A stretch of 64,000 nucleotides of DNA from Porites lobata (lineage: Eukaryota > Cnidaria > Anthozoa > Scleractinia > Poritidae): assembly GCA_942486035.1 (NCBI GenBank), contig CALNXK010000032.1, forward strand, positions 1,866,001 through 1,930,000, given 5' to 3'. Position numbers and translations under genes: made by a program. The notes under the pieces were generated by a model. That model saw only the letters and a list, made by a program, of their open reading frames with translations. It ran no database searches and was not told the origin of the DNA. Shown piece by piece: positions 36,006 to 45,300 of this stretch (the first letter of the stretch is position 1; each line of letters begins with the position of its first letter).

Positions 36006-36920
36006 ATTAGCAATTATTCGCCGAAGGCGAGGTTAATATTGTTGAATTCAACAATATTGTTGATTATTCAACAATATTAACTGAGCCTGAGGTGAATAAT
36101 TGTTTTAGTATATTCACACGAAGTGATCTCAACAGAATCAGAAAGGAAACCATTTAAAAAACGATTATTTTGATTGACGGGTGAATTCATGCGTGAACAC
36201 GAAGCCGTAAACAGTGGATGCGCAAAAGTTAGATCTTTACAGTTTCTTCAAACATGGCAAATGATAGTTTTAATCTTTTTGTATCGAGTTTTCTAAGCTT
36301 TAGCATGATCGGTTTAAAGAAAACGCCGAAAATTTAAATGACTACCCAATTCTGAGAAGAAAAGTACAGCTTTATTTGTTTCTGTCAACTCACCGTGGAT
36401 GAGAATTTTTCTTTGTCGCTTCTTGCAAATGCTGTCAACAGCGGCTACGATCAAGGTGAGCGTTGTTTATCTCCAAAGTTCTTTGCCTTGTTAACTTGCT
36501 GGCACGTACAGTTTTCGAAAATATTTGCCTTCCTCTTTCCTCCATAAATTAACTTCTATTTATAGGCAAAATTGGTCTTGCGAGAAAATCCCGAAATCAC
36601 AAAGCAGTGACAAAGCGACCTCGTTTTCCTCTGTAGTGGTAAACATAGCTTCGAGTGTGCAAAAAGTCAACTACAGTAAACCACCTCACAATAATTCACG
36701 CTACTTAAACACCATGAAGTCTTTTCTTGCCTTCAAAGTCAACAGCACTTGGATATTCGTGTATTTTCAGAAAGGCTTTACTATGAAACTTTGGCAAAAC
36801 ACCCAGTTCAGCGATTTTGTTCTGCTTTATATTCACCGCCTAGCGCGGTGAATATAACGTCATAGTCCGAGATAGCTAACCAATCAGATTGCTTGAATTA
36901 CCAAGATCACTGAGTGTGTA
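36006..36920. mobile_element. 0.9 kb foldback-type insertion in the fibre gene
   Basis: Fibre codons end at ATGAGTATA (35,997-36,005) and resume at about 36,925; TATA lies at both junctions (36,002-36,005 and 36,921-36,924), a possible target duplication. The left end holds an internal palindrome around GTTGAATTCAAC (36,038-36,049) flanked by inverted copies of ATTATTCGCC/GGTGAATAAT. The right end has CACCGCCTAGCGCGGTG. No transposase. Confidence 0.5.
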
Positions 36921-37324
36921 TATACTAAAAACGATTATAGGCAATGGAAGTTATGAAAAACCACATTTGATTTATGACCATACAAAAAAAGGAATTAACA
37001 CTACAAACTAATGGTTATAAGAGTCTGGCACCGGCAGTACAACTCGATGAAATTTCTGTCACTTTACTAAATAGTTTTAATAGTAAACGAGTTGTGTTTT
37101 GGCTAACTAAAAAAGGTACTGACGGGATTTCACCAGTGGTAAAAACATCAACATCTAATTATTCCTCAACTTTAGCATCCCAAAGTAACTATAAATTCAA
37201 AATATTCTCAGAAGATGCAGTGATCCATAAAGTAATGTATTGTCCAAACTTCTCAGACTTTGATTCCGAACAATATCACAAAATAATGTTACAAGACAAG
37301 TTTAAAGGGTCATATATCCTGTAA

Positions 37325-37346
37325 ATAGTCTAAACTAATAATATAT
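37325..37346 (+). promoter_or_regulatory. AT-rich promoter-like motif before the 37,347 gene
   Basis: The short gap after the fibre stop reads AGTCTAAACTAATAATATAT and leads into ATGAG, closely like the gap before the fibre start at 14,583. Confidence 0.4.
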
Positions 37347-37794
37347 ATGAGTATATTTAACTTTAATCACATTGATAAGACCAAAACAAAAGAAGAGATT
37401 CAGGAAATTAAAGAGCAGTATAAATATTACCACTATAGATATTGGCATACAAATACTTAAAGAAACTAAATCTCGTAATAAATTTTTCTCTGGTTTGATA
37501 GCAATTGGAGCTGTTGCGGGTGGTTTGACTCTTAATCCAGCCACTTTAGGATATATATCCGGCCCTGGTTTGGCACTAAAGACTTTCTCTGAGACTAAAG
37601 ATTATAAACGTAAAATTGAGATGAGTAAGTTTGCCTATACAACTTACCAGAAAGTGTTGCTCAATCTTAGAACTTCTCTAAGAGGGGGCTCATTCAATAA
37701 AAATGATTTCCTAAAAGGGTTGAACATATTTGATGACACCATTACTGATGTTTGCTCATTGGTGACAAAATTTAAAAAACAATACACTAAATAA
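37347..37794 (+). pseudogene. Small hydrophobic viral protein, frameshifted
   Basis: The start ATG at 37,347 gives MSIFNFNHIDKTKTKEEI, but this frame stops at about 37,460. The continuation is in the next frame to TAA 37,792-37,794, so a frameshift lies near 37,410-37,430. The readable body has a glycine-rich hydrophobic segment (FFSGLIAIGAVAGGLTLNP, then SGPGLALKTF), long enough for one or two membrane passes. A basic helical C-terminus follows (KIEMSKFAYTTYQKVLLNLR). From memory, proteins like this accompany the fibre in cnidarian Polinton-like elements; a membrane-active minor virion protein is a guess. It lies 22 bp after the fibre stop, same strand. Confidence 0.5.
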
Positions 37795-37822
37795 TTCCTC
37801 TCCCATCCAACAGATCCTAAAT

Positions 37823-38359
37823 CTAATTAATATCCTCCCTGATTAGATCATAGATTTGTGCCCACCAATCAGCATAATACTTCAATGTCTTCTTTGATTT
37901 TGTAAGTGGGATGAATTTATATTTTATCTCCATGATGTAAAATAGTTGCTTGAGAATAACACTAATCATCCGCCTCCGGTCTGTGTCAATTCGTTTTGCC
38001 ACTTGATCAATTAAAGCAAATATTCTCAGAATTTTCTCTGTTATAATATCCTATTTGGATTTTATTCTTTTGAGCAACATCATTCATGGCATTCAAAATA
38101 TGATATTTTCTGTGGTATACAGACTTCTTTCTTATCCTAGTCTATTCTCATAAAAATCCGCAAATTCATTCGCCAATTTAAACCCGTGGACAGAGCCGCA
38201 ATTACTACACACTCGTTTGAAACCGTCTACAGTTATATTTGGCTTCTTACAGCACCTTGTTTTTACACTTTTAACATCCGTCAATTGCTCATCACAAAAT
38301 GGGCATTGCACCAGATTCTCTTTGTTTAATAAAAACTCATGAATATTTCCACACTCCAT
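37823..38359 (-). pseudogene. VLTF3-like late transcription factor, frameshifted
   Basis: ATG 38,359 starts MECGNIHEFLLNKEN. The N-terminal half is a zinc ribbon: CPFCDEQL, then CCKKPNITVDGFKRVCSNC. The frame breaks near 38,132; further minus-strand frames down to TAG 37,823 give a basic helical domain with KKSVYHRKYHI, RRRMISVILKQLFYIME and YKFIPLTKSKKTLKYYADWW. A zinc ribbon followed by the segment with the fixed KFIP.SKSKKTL pattern is the signature I associate with poxvirus VLTF3-like factors of large DNA viruses and some related elements. It would activate late viral genes. At least two frameshifts. It converges with the 37,347 gene. Confidence 0.6.
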
Positions 38360-38412
38360 CTATACTATACTATATTAATATCTCTTCATATGTGTTTTTA
38401 TCTAACCTAATA

Positions 38413-39340
38413 TTAGTTGAACTCGATTGTCAATTCCGTGATCAGTTCTTGTTGCTTCTTAGTGAGTTCGGCTAACGCTTCATCTCTGGTACACTTACTA
38501 TATCTTGACTTTGCAGTATAGCGTTTGCCATTTACTCTACCATCATAGTAAAGGAACTTATCAGTGGGATTGTCCTTGATTCTTAGGGTCATTCCAAGCT
38601 TAGTTAATCTCTCATAACTGTTTTTCGGTTTCCATATTGACTTGGAATTTGACCTCCTTTTTCTTCAATGGATTGGCTTTGATGTTGAGCAATCTGTTGC
38701 CATATTTTGTAGTATATTCTCCACTCTTTCAAGCAATTTCCTACTTTCACAACGAGTTCTATCTTGGGGTTATATCGTTTGTTTTTGAAGACTTGGCTTG
38801 TATTGTTAGATACAGGCCATTTCAGCCGTGTCTCTAGTTTTTCACATGTAGACCCAATATAGACTTTATCGCATTTCTCCAATGATATTTTGTATATTTT
38901 GCCCTTCAAATAATCACTGTTAAAATGGCTATTGACTAGCTCCAATCTAGGCTGCTCACGTCTTCTATAACAATAGTTCAATTCATGGCTATCCAAATGG
39001 ATGTACTCATATTTTGTAGTTCGCGATAAACATGTGTACAATTGTTTCTTATCCATCCTATTGACATCATATATGTTGTAATGTTGGTCAATATCTGCAC
39101 CTTGATATTTGTATACCTTACAACAGAATCCTGGGATAAAACTCTCCCTAAAATCTTTCATATCACACCATATATTATTTACCATATCACTGTTCTCACT
39201 AATACTTCCAATTGTGAATTCCATCATATTGTACATCTCATGTTTCTTAAGATTCTGTGTAACAATTATGGGCATATCAGCAGCTAGTTTGTACTGCTTC
39301 ACTTTACCGTTATACTTGAACTGCATCGGTAAATGGAAAA
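38413..39340 (-). pseudogene. Superfamily 1 helicase C-terminus joined to a GIY-YIG domain
   Basis: On the minus strand, the helicase part shows late SF1 (Pif1/RecD-like) motifs: ADMPIIVTQNLKKHEMYNMM, VYKYQGADI and LYTCLSRTTKYEYIHL (motif VI arginine). The Walker A and B domains are absent, so only the C-terminal helicase half remains. About 40 codons later comes a GIY-YIG-type start, GKIYKISLEKCDKVYIGSTC, with downstream RLKWPV. The frame changes near 38,650 and a compatible frame continues to TAA at 38,413. Such helicase-nuclease proteins would act in viral DNA replication or processing. Upstream remnants to 39,507 are unreadable. Confidence 0.7.
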
Positions 39341-39547
39341 CTGTATGTAAACTGTATCTGTAAAACTGTATGTAAATGTTGGAATGAAGTGTCCTTGGTA
39401 AATCCACTAATACCGGCCAATATGAGTTCTTCAAAGCGGAATTCAAGAACGGAAACAGGCTTCTTCTCATAATATACTATATTCGGCTGTACCGGCTCAG
39501 GATTCATCTTAGATCCACTTTCAAAAAACTATGTCAGCCGCTTTACA

Positions 39548-39694
39548 TTACTCTTTTTTCTGGCTCTGGCTTTGGTGAAATAGGTGCATCCACACCTTTA
39601 TCATTCGAATTAACTCAGCTTTAGACATATTCATAAGTTCAACATCAAACATATTCATATCTATATTATTAAGGTAGATAATTTCTCCAGTCAT
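39548..39694 (-). CDS. Small viral ORF, 48 codons, function unknown
   Basis: The ORF starts at ATG 39,694 after an AT-rich TATATAATATTA segment, like other viral genes here, and ends at 39,548. The sequence is MTGEIIYLNNIDMNMFDVEL followed by a methionine-rich helix. A different frame after about codon 32 contains a proline-rich PISPKPEPEKR stretch, so the native protein was probably longer and this copy is shifted. Confidence 0.4.
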   Translation of the reverse strand: MTGEIIYLNNIDMNMFDVELMNMSKAELIRMIKVWMHLFHQSQSQKKE

Positions 39695-39780
39695 TAATAT
39701 TATATAGCGGTATCTCCTTATATGTGTGCCGTTTTTGCCAAATAATTAGCTAAAATAGGCCGCATGAACAGTAGAACTCG

Positions 39781-39870
39781 CGCTGAGGTCCATTTTAACA
39801 AAATGCCTGGCAGCGGTAGTTGAAAACCCTCGCTGAGGCCCATTTTAACGAAATGCCCCGCAGCGCTAGT
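39781..39870 (+). repeat. Tandem repeat, 2 copies, 50-bp period
   Basis: CGCTGAGGTCCATTTTAAC at 39,781 and CGCTGAGGCCCATTTTAAC at 39,831 begin two diverged units. They lie just outside the viral element and 0.4 kb before the left end of the large TIR element. Confidence 0.75.
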
Positions 39871-40242
39871 TAGAGAGAAATTGGCCGGAGCAAATTGTAG
39901 ATTTTTGGAATTGGCCGAATGAGGGCTCTCCAGGCGAGAAAATGTGTCATATGGGGGTTCTCCGGGGCATATTCGCGAAAATCAATGAAATGGGCCGCAG
40001 CGGTTGGAAGGAAATGGGGCTGAGCGAGAGTAAAAAGTAGGTGTGAAAAATCGCCGGCACAACTGCTATAGTTAGAATAAACCCTGGAAGCTTTTAGAGC
40101 TTCAAAAGAACTTGTAAACATACAACAATCATGGGAATCAGTGAAATTAATAGAAAAGAACACTGACACTAAATCCTTTACTTCTTCCATGACATTAACT
40201 ACGATTTCCTATCCTGCCTGTAGAACGTTATTCATTTCACCT

Positions 40243-41020
40243 TTTAAGAGCTTCTGCCTGAGAGACCGGGGCAGGCTTGGGAATAGGGGTCGGCCGATTT
40301 GGCTCAAATTTGGTACCACTTAGTTACTATGGAGACTTATGCAATATGCCAAAGTTTCAGCTCCATTGCTCTTATTTGGGCTGAGTTCTAGATGTTACCC
40401 TTTTTGGGGTCCCCCAATGCTTTTTTTATAGCCCATTTTGGGCACTTTTCAATACTTTGATTACAATGTCGGGGCTATTTTAAGCCAAATATAAACTCAC
40501 TTTTTATTATCTCTATCCCTAATGGTTTTATAGCAAAACATATGGATCAAAGAAATATTTCTGTTGTCTGTGAAATAATTGTTAAGTTAATGCTCTTAAG
40601 GACATTTTTAGTGAAACTAAAAATAACCCAAATTTAAGTCGGATTTACTTGAGTGCCCACTTTTGAAATAACACAATTCCGACATGAGCAGAAAGTTTAG
40701 CCCTAGGTATGTAAAAAACAAAGAGAAAATACTAAGGTTACGGCTTTTTCACTGTGCGGCCTCGCTTTGAAGATGCTAATACAGCCACTTCCGGTCTACT
40801 CATTTCCCCCTTGTAATAAAGCTTATATAGAGCATGTTAGCCAAAACCTTTCCAATAACCTACCTAAATAATACTGTATGTAGCACTTTTATTTTCTAAT
40901 TCCACCTGAACGTAAAAATTGGCAAGATATGAAAATCTACTTCAAGAGAAAGTCACTTCCGGTCCGACAGTCCACATTGGAGGATTTTCATTAAAAGTGG
41001 TATTTTTATATTCACAATGA
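40243..41020 (+). repeat. Left terminal inverted repeat of the large transposon
   Basis: Uninterrupted arm of about 778 bp. It contains GGTCGGCCGATTTGGCTCAA near 40,289 and two CACTTCCGGTC motifs (about 40,789 and 40,957). Similarity to the right arm fades near 41,020 / 47,525. Confidence 0.85.
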
Positions 41021-42379
41021 AATCTCAAAAAGCTGTTTATGTATCTTTATGCCTATATGTTTTTCAATTTTTCATAGTCCATTGAGGAAAACAACAATTT
41101 TTTTGTAGCGACAGCAATCAAAACTCGATCGCATGTTGAATCCCAGTTTGTTGACAAAATATATTATGAGGGTGTTTTTTAAAACATCTATACTGGCGAA
41201 TATATGCAAGACAAATATTTCCCTTTGGTGAAAGAGCGACGCCATTTTAAACTGTTATTGAGTAAAAAGTGTTTAGTGTTTCTACTAAAAAGAAAGAAAC
41301 CCAAAACCCATGATTAAACCTGGGCCTTTACATTCATTTCATGTTAACTCTCTCCCCAACCACTTCACTACCACATCGATCCGCGCGCAACATAAACTGT
41401 CCTTGCCCCTAGCTATGACTTACTTTTGTATTTCACAGAGTTTGACATTTGTTTTTGTTTCCAGTGAGCCAATATTCCCCATGACTCACACCTGCTAACA
41501 TGACTTGTTGCTCATCTCACCCGCTTTGGGCACAGGCAGCGCAAGGTCATGATCTGAGAGCGATAGCATTTGTTTTTGTTTGTTTGTTTTTTTTTTGATC
41601 GTATATTTTCATCTAGGTTCCGCGAAAGCTAGAAAATGTCCATAAATTAAATAGTTTCACTTGCCTTCAGCTCTAGATGTCTTTGTAACTTCGAGAATAA
41701 GTAGGCACAAACAGAGGATGGGCGCGGGGGGGGGGGTGAGCTTTACACGGCTGCTCGTGAGTTTTGGTTTTGTTGTTGCTGCGGTCTTGTTTGTGAGAAC
41801 AAAACGTCACTGCGCGATACACCCAAATCTGCTTAGAGCAATGATCTGAAGAGATACAGCGTACTTTACGCTGCAGTTTTTCACTTCAATCCCTTTTACG
41901 AGAAGTGGCAAGTTGGCAAAATTAAATTCGGAGAAACTGCACGAGAACTTGCTGCCCATAATTAAATTTAAAATCTTATTTAATTGCGTTAATGATGAAG
42001 TCTCATGATCAGTATCTCTTGGCAGTCCTTGGAAAAGTAAAAAATTGTACTTTATTTATTATTTTATTTTATTATTTTGCCACACACAATGAATTACAAG
42101 CAGAATAAAAACGATAATGAATAGGTTAACTAACATTAAATTTAAAATTTGTGCATTACTTGGGAGGAGTGACTGTGGCGGGGAAATCTCCGAGAAGCCG
42201 AGCTTATGAGGAATAGAGATTTCCCCCCACGGGCAATTTAAATACTAGGCGGCATTTTAAGAAATAAAGAAAAAAGTCTTTTTTTTAAGTATATAAGTGT
42301 GTTTAGCGGAAAATATAGATATGAGGTGTTAAGGTATTTAGGTTGCATTCTGTCTGACCCTACTGAGGTAGTAAAAACA

Positions 42380-45300
42380 ATGTCATCAATTCGATGTTCT
42401 TTCTGGAGTAATGATGACCTCTGTGGTGCTCGCGATAACTCAAAGTTGTGTGAGCCAGCCGTCAGTCTGCCTTTAGCATCTCTAGACCGCGATGTAACTC
42501 ACCTTTTGATTAAAGTTGGTGCTGGAGGCACCAAAACTTCAGCCTCGCACAGACTTCAACATTTTCCTGAGTACAAACTAATACTGAATCAAGCTGGAAG
42601 GTGTGGTGTCGTGAATGCGCAAATCAAGAAGATGACGATTTGTCCGCGTCACCGCCGTAAATTCACACGTTTACGAGAACTAACTGGACAATGTCAACAC
42701 CCTCTTCATAAAGGTGAAATTTCCAAATTGAAAAAACCCAAGAATGTGACAACAGACATTTCAGAGAGAATATACCAACAAACGAGGATCGTGATACCAA
42801 TCGCTGCCCGTAAGTAATGCTGAACATTTCTTGTTTGTCGTGAGTTATTTTGGTATAGCCTTGTAATGAACAAAGTCAAATTCTATGTTCAAGAATTCAA
42901 ATACCATGCATGGACCATGGAATAAACCTAACATCTGATATAGTGTTCGTTTTTCTTTTCTTTCCAAAGCCATTTGCAAGACCTGCTTTGACGAAAAGAT
43001 TCCAGAACTTTATTTAACACCCGAAAGTGTAACTTCCAAAGATCTAGAGGTAATGTAAATATTGTAATCGTACGTGTTCAATCTCAAACATACTGCAGCT
43101 GTCTTTCAGGGTGAAAATGTCCTCAGCGCTGATGTCCTTAACCTCAAATACAGATGAGTCAAATTAACCGCGACTTTTCTTTACTTAAATAAAATATTCC
43201 AGCGATGAAAGGGATGTGAAGCGCAATACAACTCACACCCAATGTCAACAATTGCTATTGCGTGACTATTTGCTGGCATTAGTAGTCTTCACAGTAGAGC
43301 CGAAGTAAGCTAAGAAATATTTTTCGAGACAAGCGAATTTTAAATACTTCAAGTAAAATAAAGTTTGACACACAACCGATTCTTTTTTACTTCAGGTTAA
43401 CTTAAGGCTATTTTCTCACCCAACGTAATTAAGATTGGTTGATATGCTTTGCCTTTCTCAAAGCTCTCAAGTCCCTTGAGTCTTTTATTGAATCGTCTCA
43501 ACTTTCCGTCCTTAATGAGATGCAAAGTAAAATTACTTGAGATTTTACTCAGGCTTTCACACACGCATTTTGGGTTAAGTAAAACTTAGCAGCTCTTGAG
43601 ATAGCCTGCGTAGCAGGCGCCGGTGATTTTAGAGCGAAGGAAGAAAATCTCGTGGACGCGCGTGTTCCCGCGGCCTGTCCAAGAAAAAACAGAAAGGAAA
43701 AGCCGGCTCTTGCTATGCAGGCTACATCTCTGAAGTCTTACTTGACAACCTCGTGTAAAGACAACCACTGAGAGAAAACCAGGTGCTTTTGTTTTTGGTC
43801 CTCGAATCAAAATTCCAAATGGAACATTGTAACGTTTTTATCCTCTCTCATCAGCTCTCACCTTTACAATCAATATTTTATTTTCAGGGCAGACAAGTTT
43901 TGTGTAGTGGAGGAGAGGATCAGGAGGTGAAAGTAGTACTGAAATACGTTGATCAAGACAAATCACTTATGTCAGGTACCCACTGTTCGCCACTCTTAGA
44001 TTTTTGTTTGGATTCAACTTTGGAAACAAGCTTTGAATGCAGCCTTTACATTGACGAAGCAGAAGAGTTGAAAAGTAAACGATGCTTGCTAAGTGATGCA
44101 ATTGTCCAAATTTCTGAAGGTAGGGTAAGTCCAATTCATAGTACATCGAGGTTACCATGGCCTGAACTTGGTGAGCGGCAACAGGGTTATTACGTGCGTA
44201 AGGCTAGAGAGGTTATTGAAACAGCTTTCAACTGTCTCGCTCCTGCAAGTGAAGCCGATTTGTGGTTTGCTACAGTGAAATCCATGCCGTTTTCTCAATC
44301 AAAGCCTGACGACATCGCAGAAAAGCTAGTGGAGGCTTACAAGTTAGCTGATAACAGACACACCCGAATGCAAATACTATCATTGTTTGTAAATGCATTT
44401 AGCAAAAGCCAACTAATGGAGATTATTCCAGGTATTTCTAAACGACAAATCGATGATGCCCGCAGACACGCCGACTTGAGAGGACCAGGAAAGCCAAGCA
44501 GTGCTCCAGAAATTATTAGAGTGCACCTTGATGCAACGAAAACTGATCACTTTCTAGATTTTATTTCTTCATCTTCCCTTTTGCAAGATGTATCATATGG
44601 TGCAAAGTCGTTGAAGTTGGATAGCGGAGAGAAACTTCTTATACCAGCGGCAATACGAACTTTGATTCCATCCCGAATCATCAAGCAATACCAAAGCTAC
44701 TGCGAGAGCGTAGCTTTTGAGCCATACAGTGAACGTACACTCTTCCGGATAATGGAGGCATGCTCTGCTTCAAAGCAGGTCTCGTTACAAGGACTTGATT
44801 ACATCGCCACAGAAGGTGCGGAGGCTTTCGATCAGTTGAAATCGATTGTAAACGTGCTGCAGGATAACGGGATTGATGTCACCTGGGAAAATTCTATAAA
44901 ACAGGATCTAAAGGCTGGTAAGAGATACCTCAAGACGGATTACAAAACTCACACGGGCAGCAAAGACAGATGTAAAGATCACTGTACCACGTTTTCGCTC
45001 AGTGATCCGAATAATAGTGACTACTCTAGTTCATGCAACCATGAGCATGAACTATCCTGTCATGAATGTGCTCGGCTTACTTGTTTAGTTGAAAAAATCG
45101 ATGAGAAGTTAAATGACAAGAACGTTTCCTTGACAGAAGAACAAAGGGCTAGATCTCAGTATGACCATAAACAGGCTTCAAATTCCATCCTCTTATGGAA
45201 GGCGCATTTGCTTCGCACAACAGTCCAGGAAAAGGCTAAGCAAGACGTCCTAACTAATCTTAATAAAGAAAGCACCCTTTTAATCATGGACTGGGCAATG

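Larger units (their letters stand above)
14583..37324 (+). pseudogene. Viral fibre (tail-fibre-like) gene in scattered pieces
   Basis: Pieces in order: 14,583-14,696 (N-terminus, MSYSNGSVLNFNSQ), about 15,205-15,678, 23,109-23,967, a few codons at 35,988-36,005, and about 36,921-37,324 (C-terminus, ending DKFKGSYIL). The middle pieces hold a repeated fibre unit: LDMGNNYIYNVKTP, NLDMNNNGIYNLAQP, PLNMSNNNI and VLAMGNNKISGLP, each followed by an N-D/A-K type linker. Such units build trimeric shafts in phage-like fibres that bind host surfaces. The C-terminal piece (KRVVFWLTKKG, VMYCPNFSDFDSEQYHKIML) looks like a globular head. Insertions occupy 14,697-15,204, 15,679-23,108, 23,968-35,987 and 36,006-36,920. 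Frameshifts lie near 15,600, 15,668, 23,425, 23,770 and 36,985. Confidence 0.75.

Noticed and set aside
36525..36851. 108-codon open frame
   Set aside because: It lies inside the 0.9 kb foldback insertion and has no motif.
43783..43887. Extension of the DDE-like ORF upstream of 43,888
   Set aside because: The TTATTTTCAG acceptor and the matching phase of exon 2 show this segment is intron.
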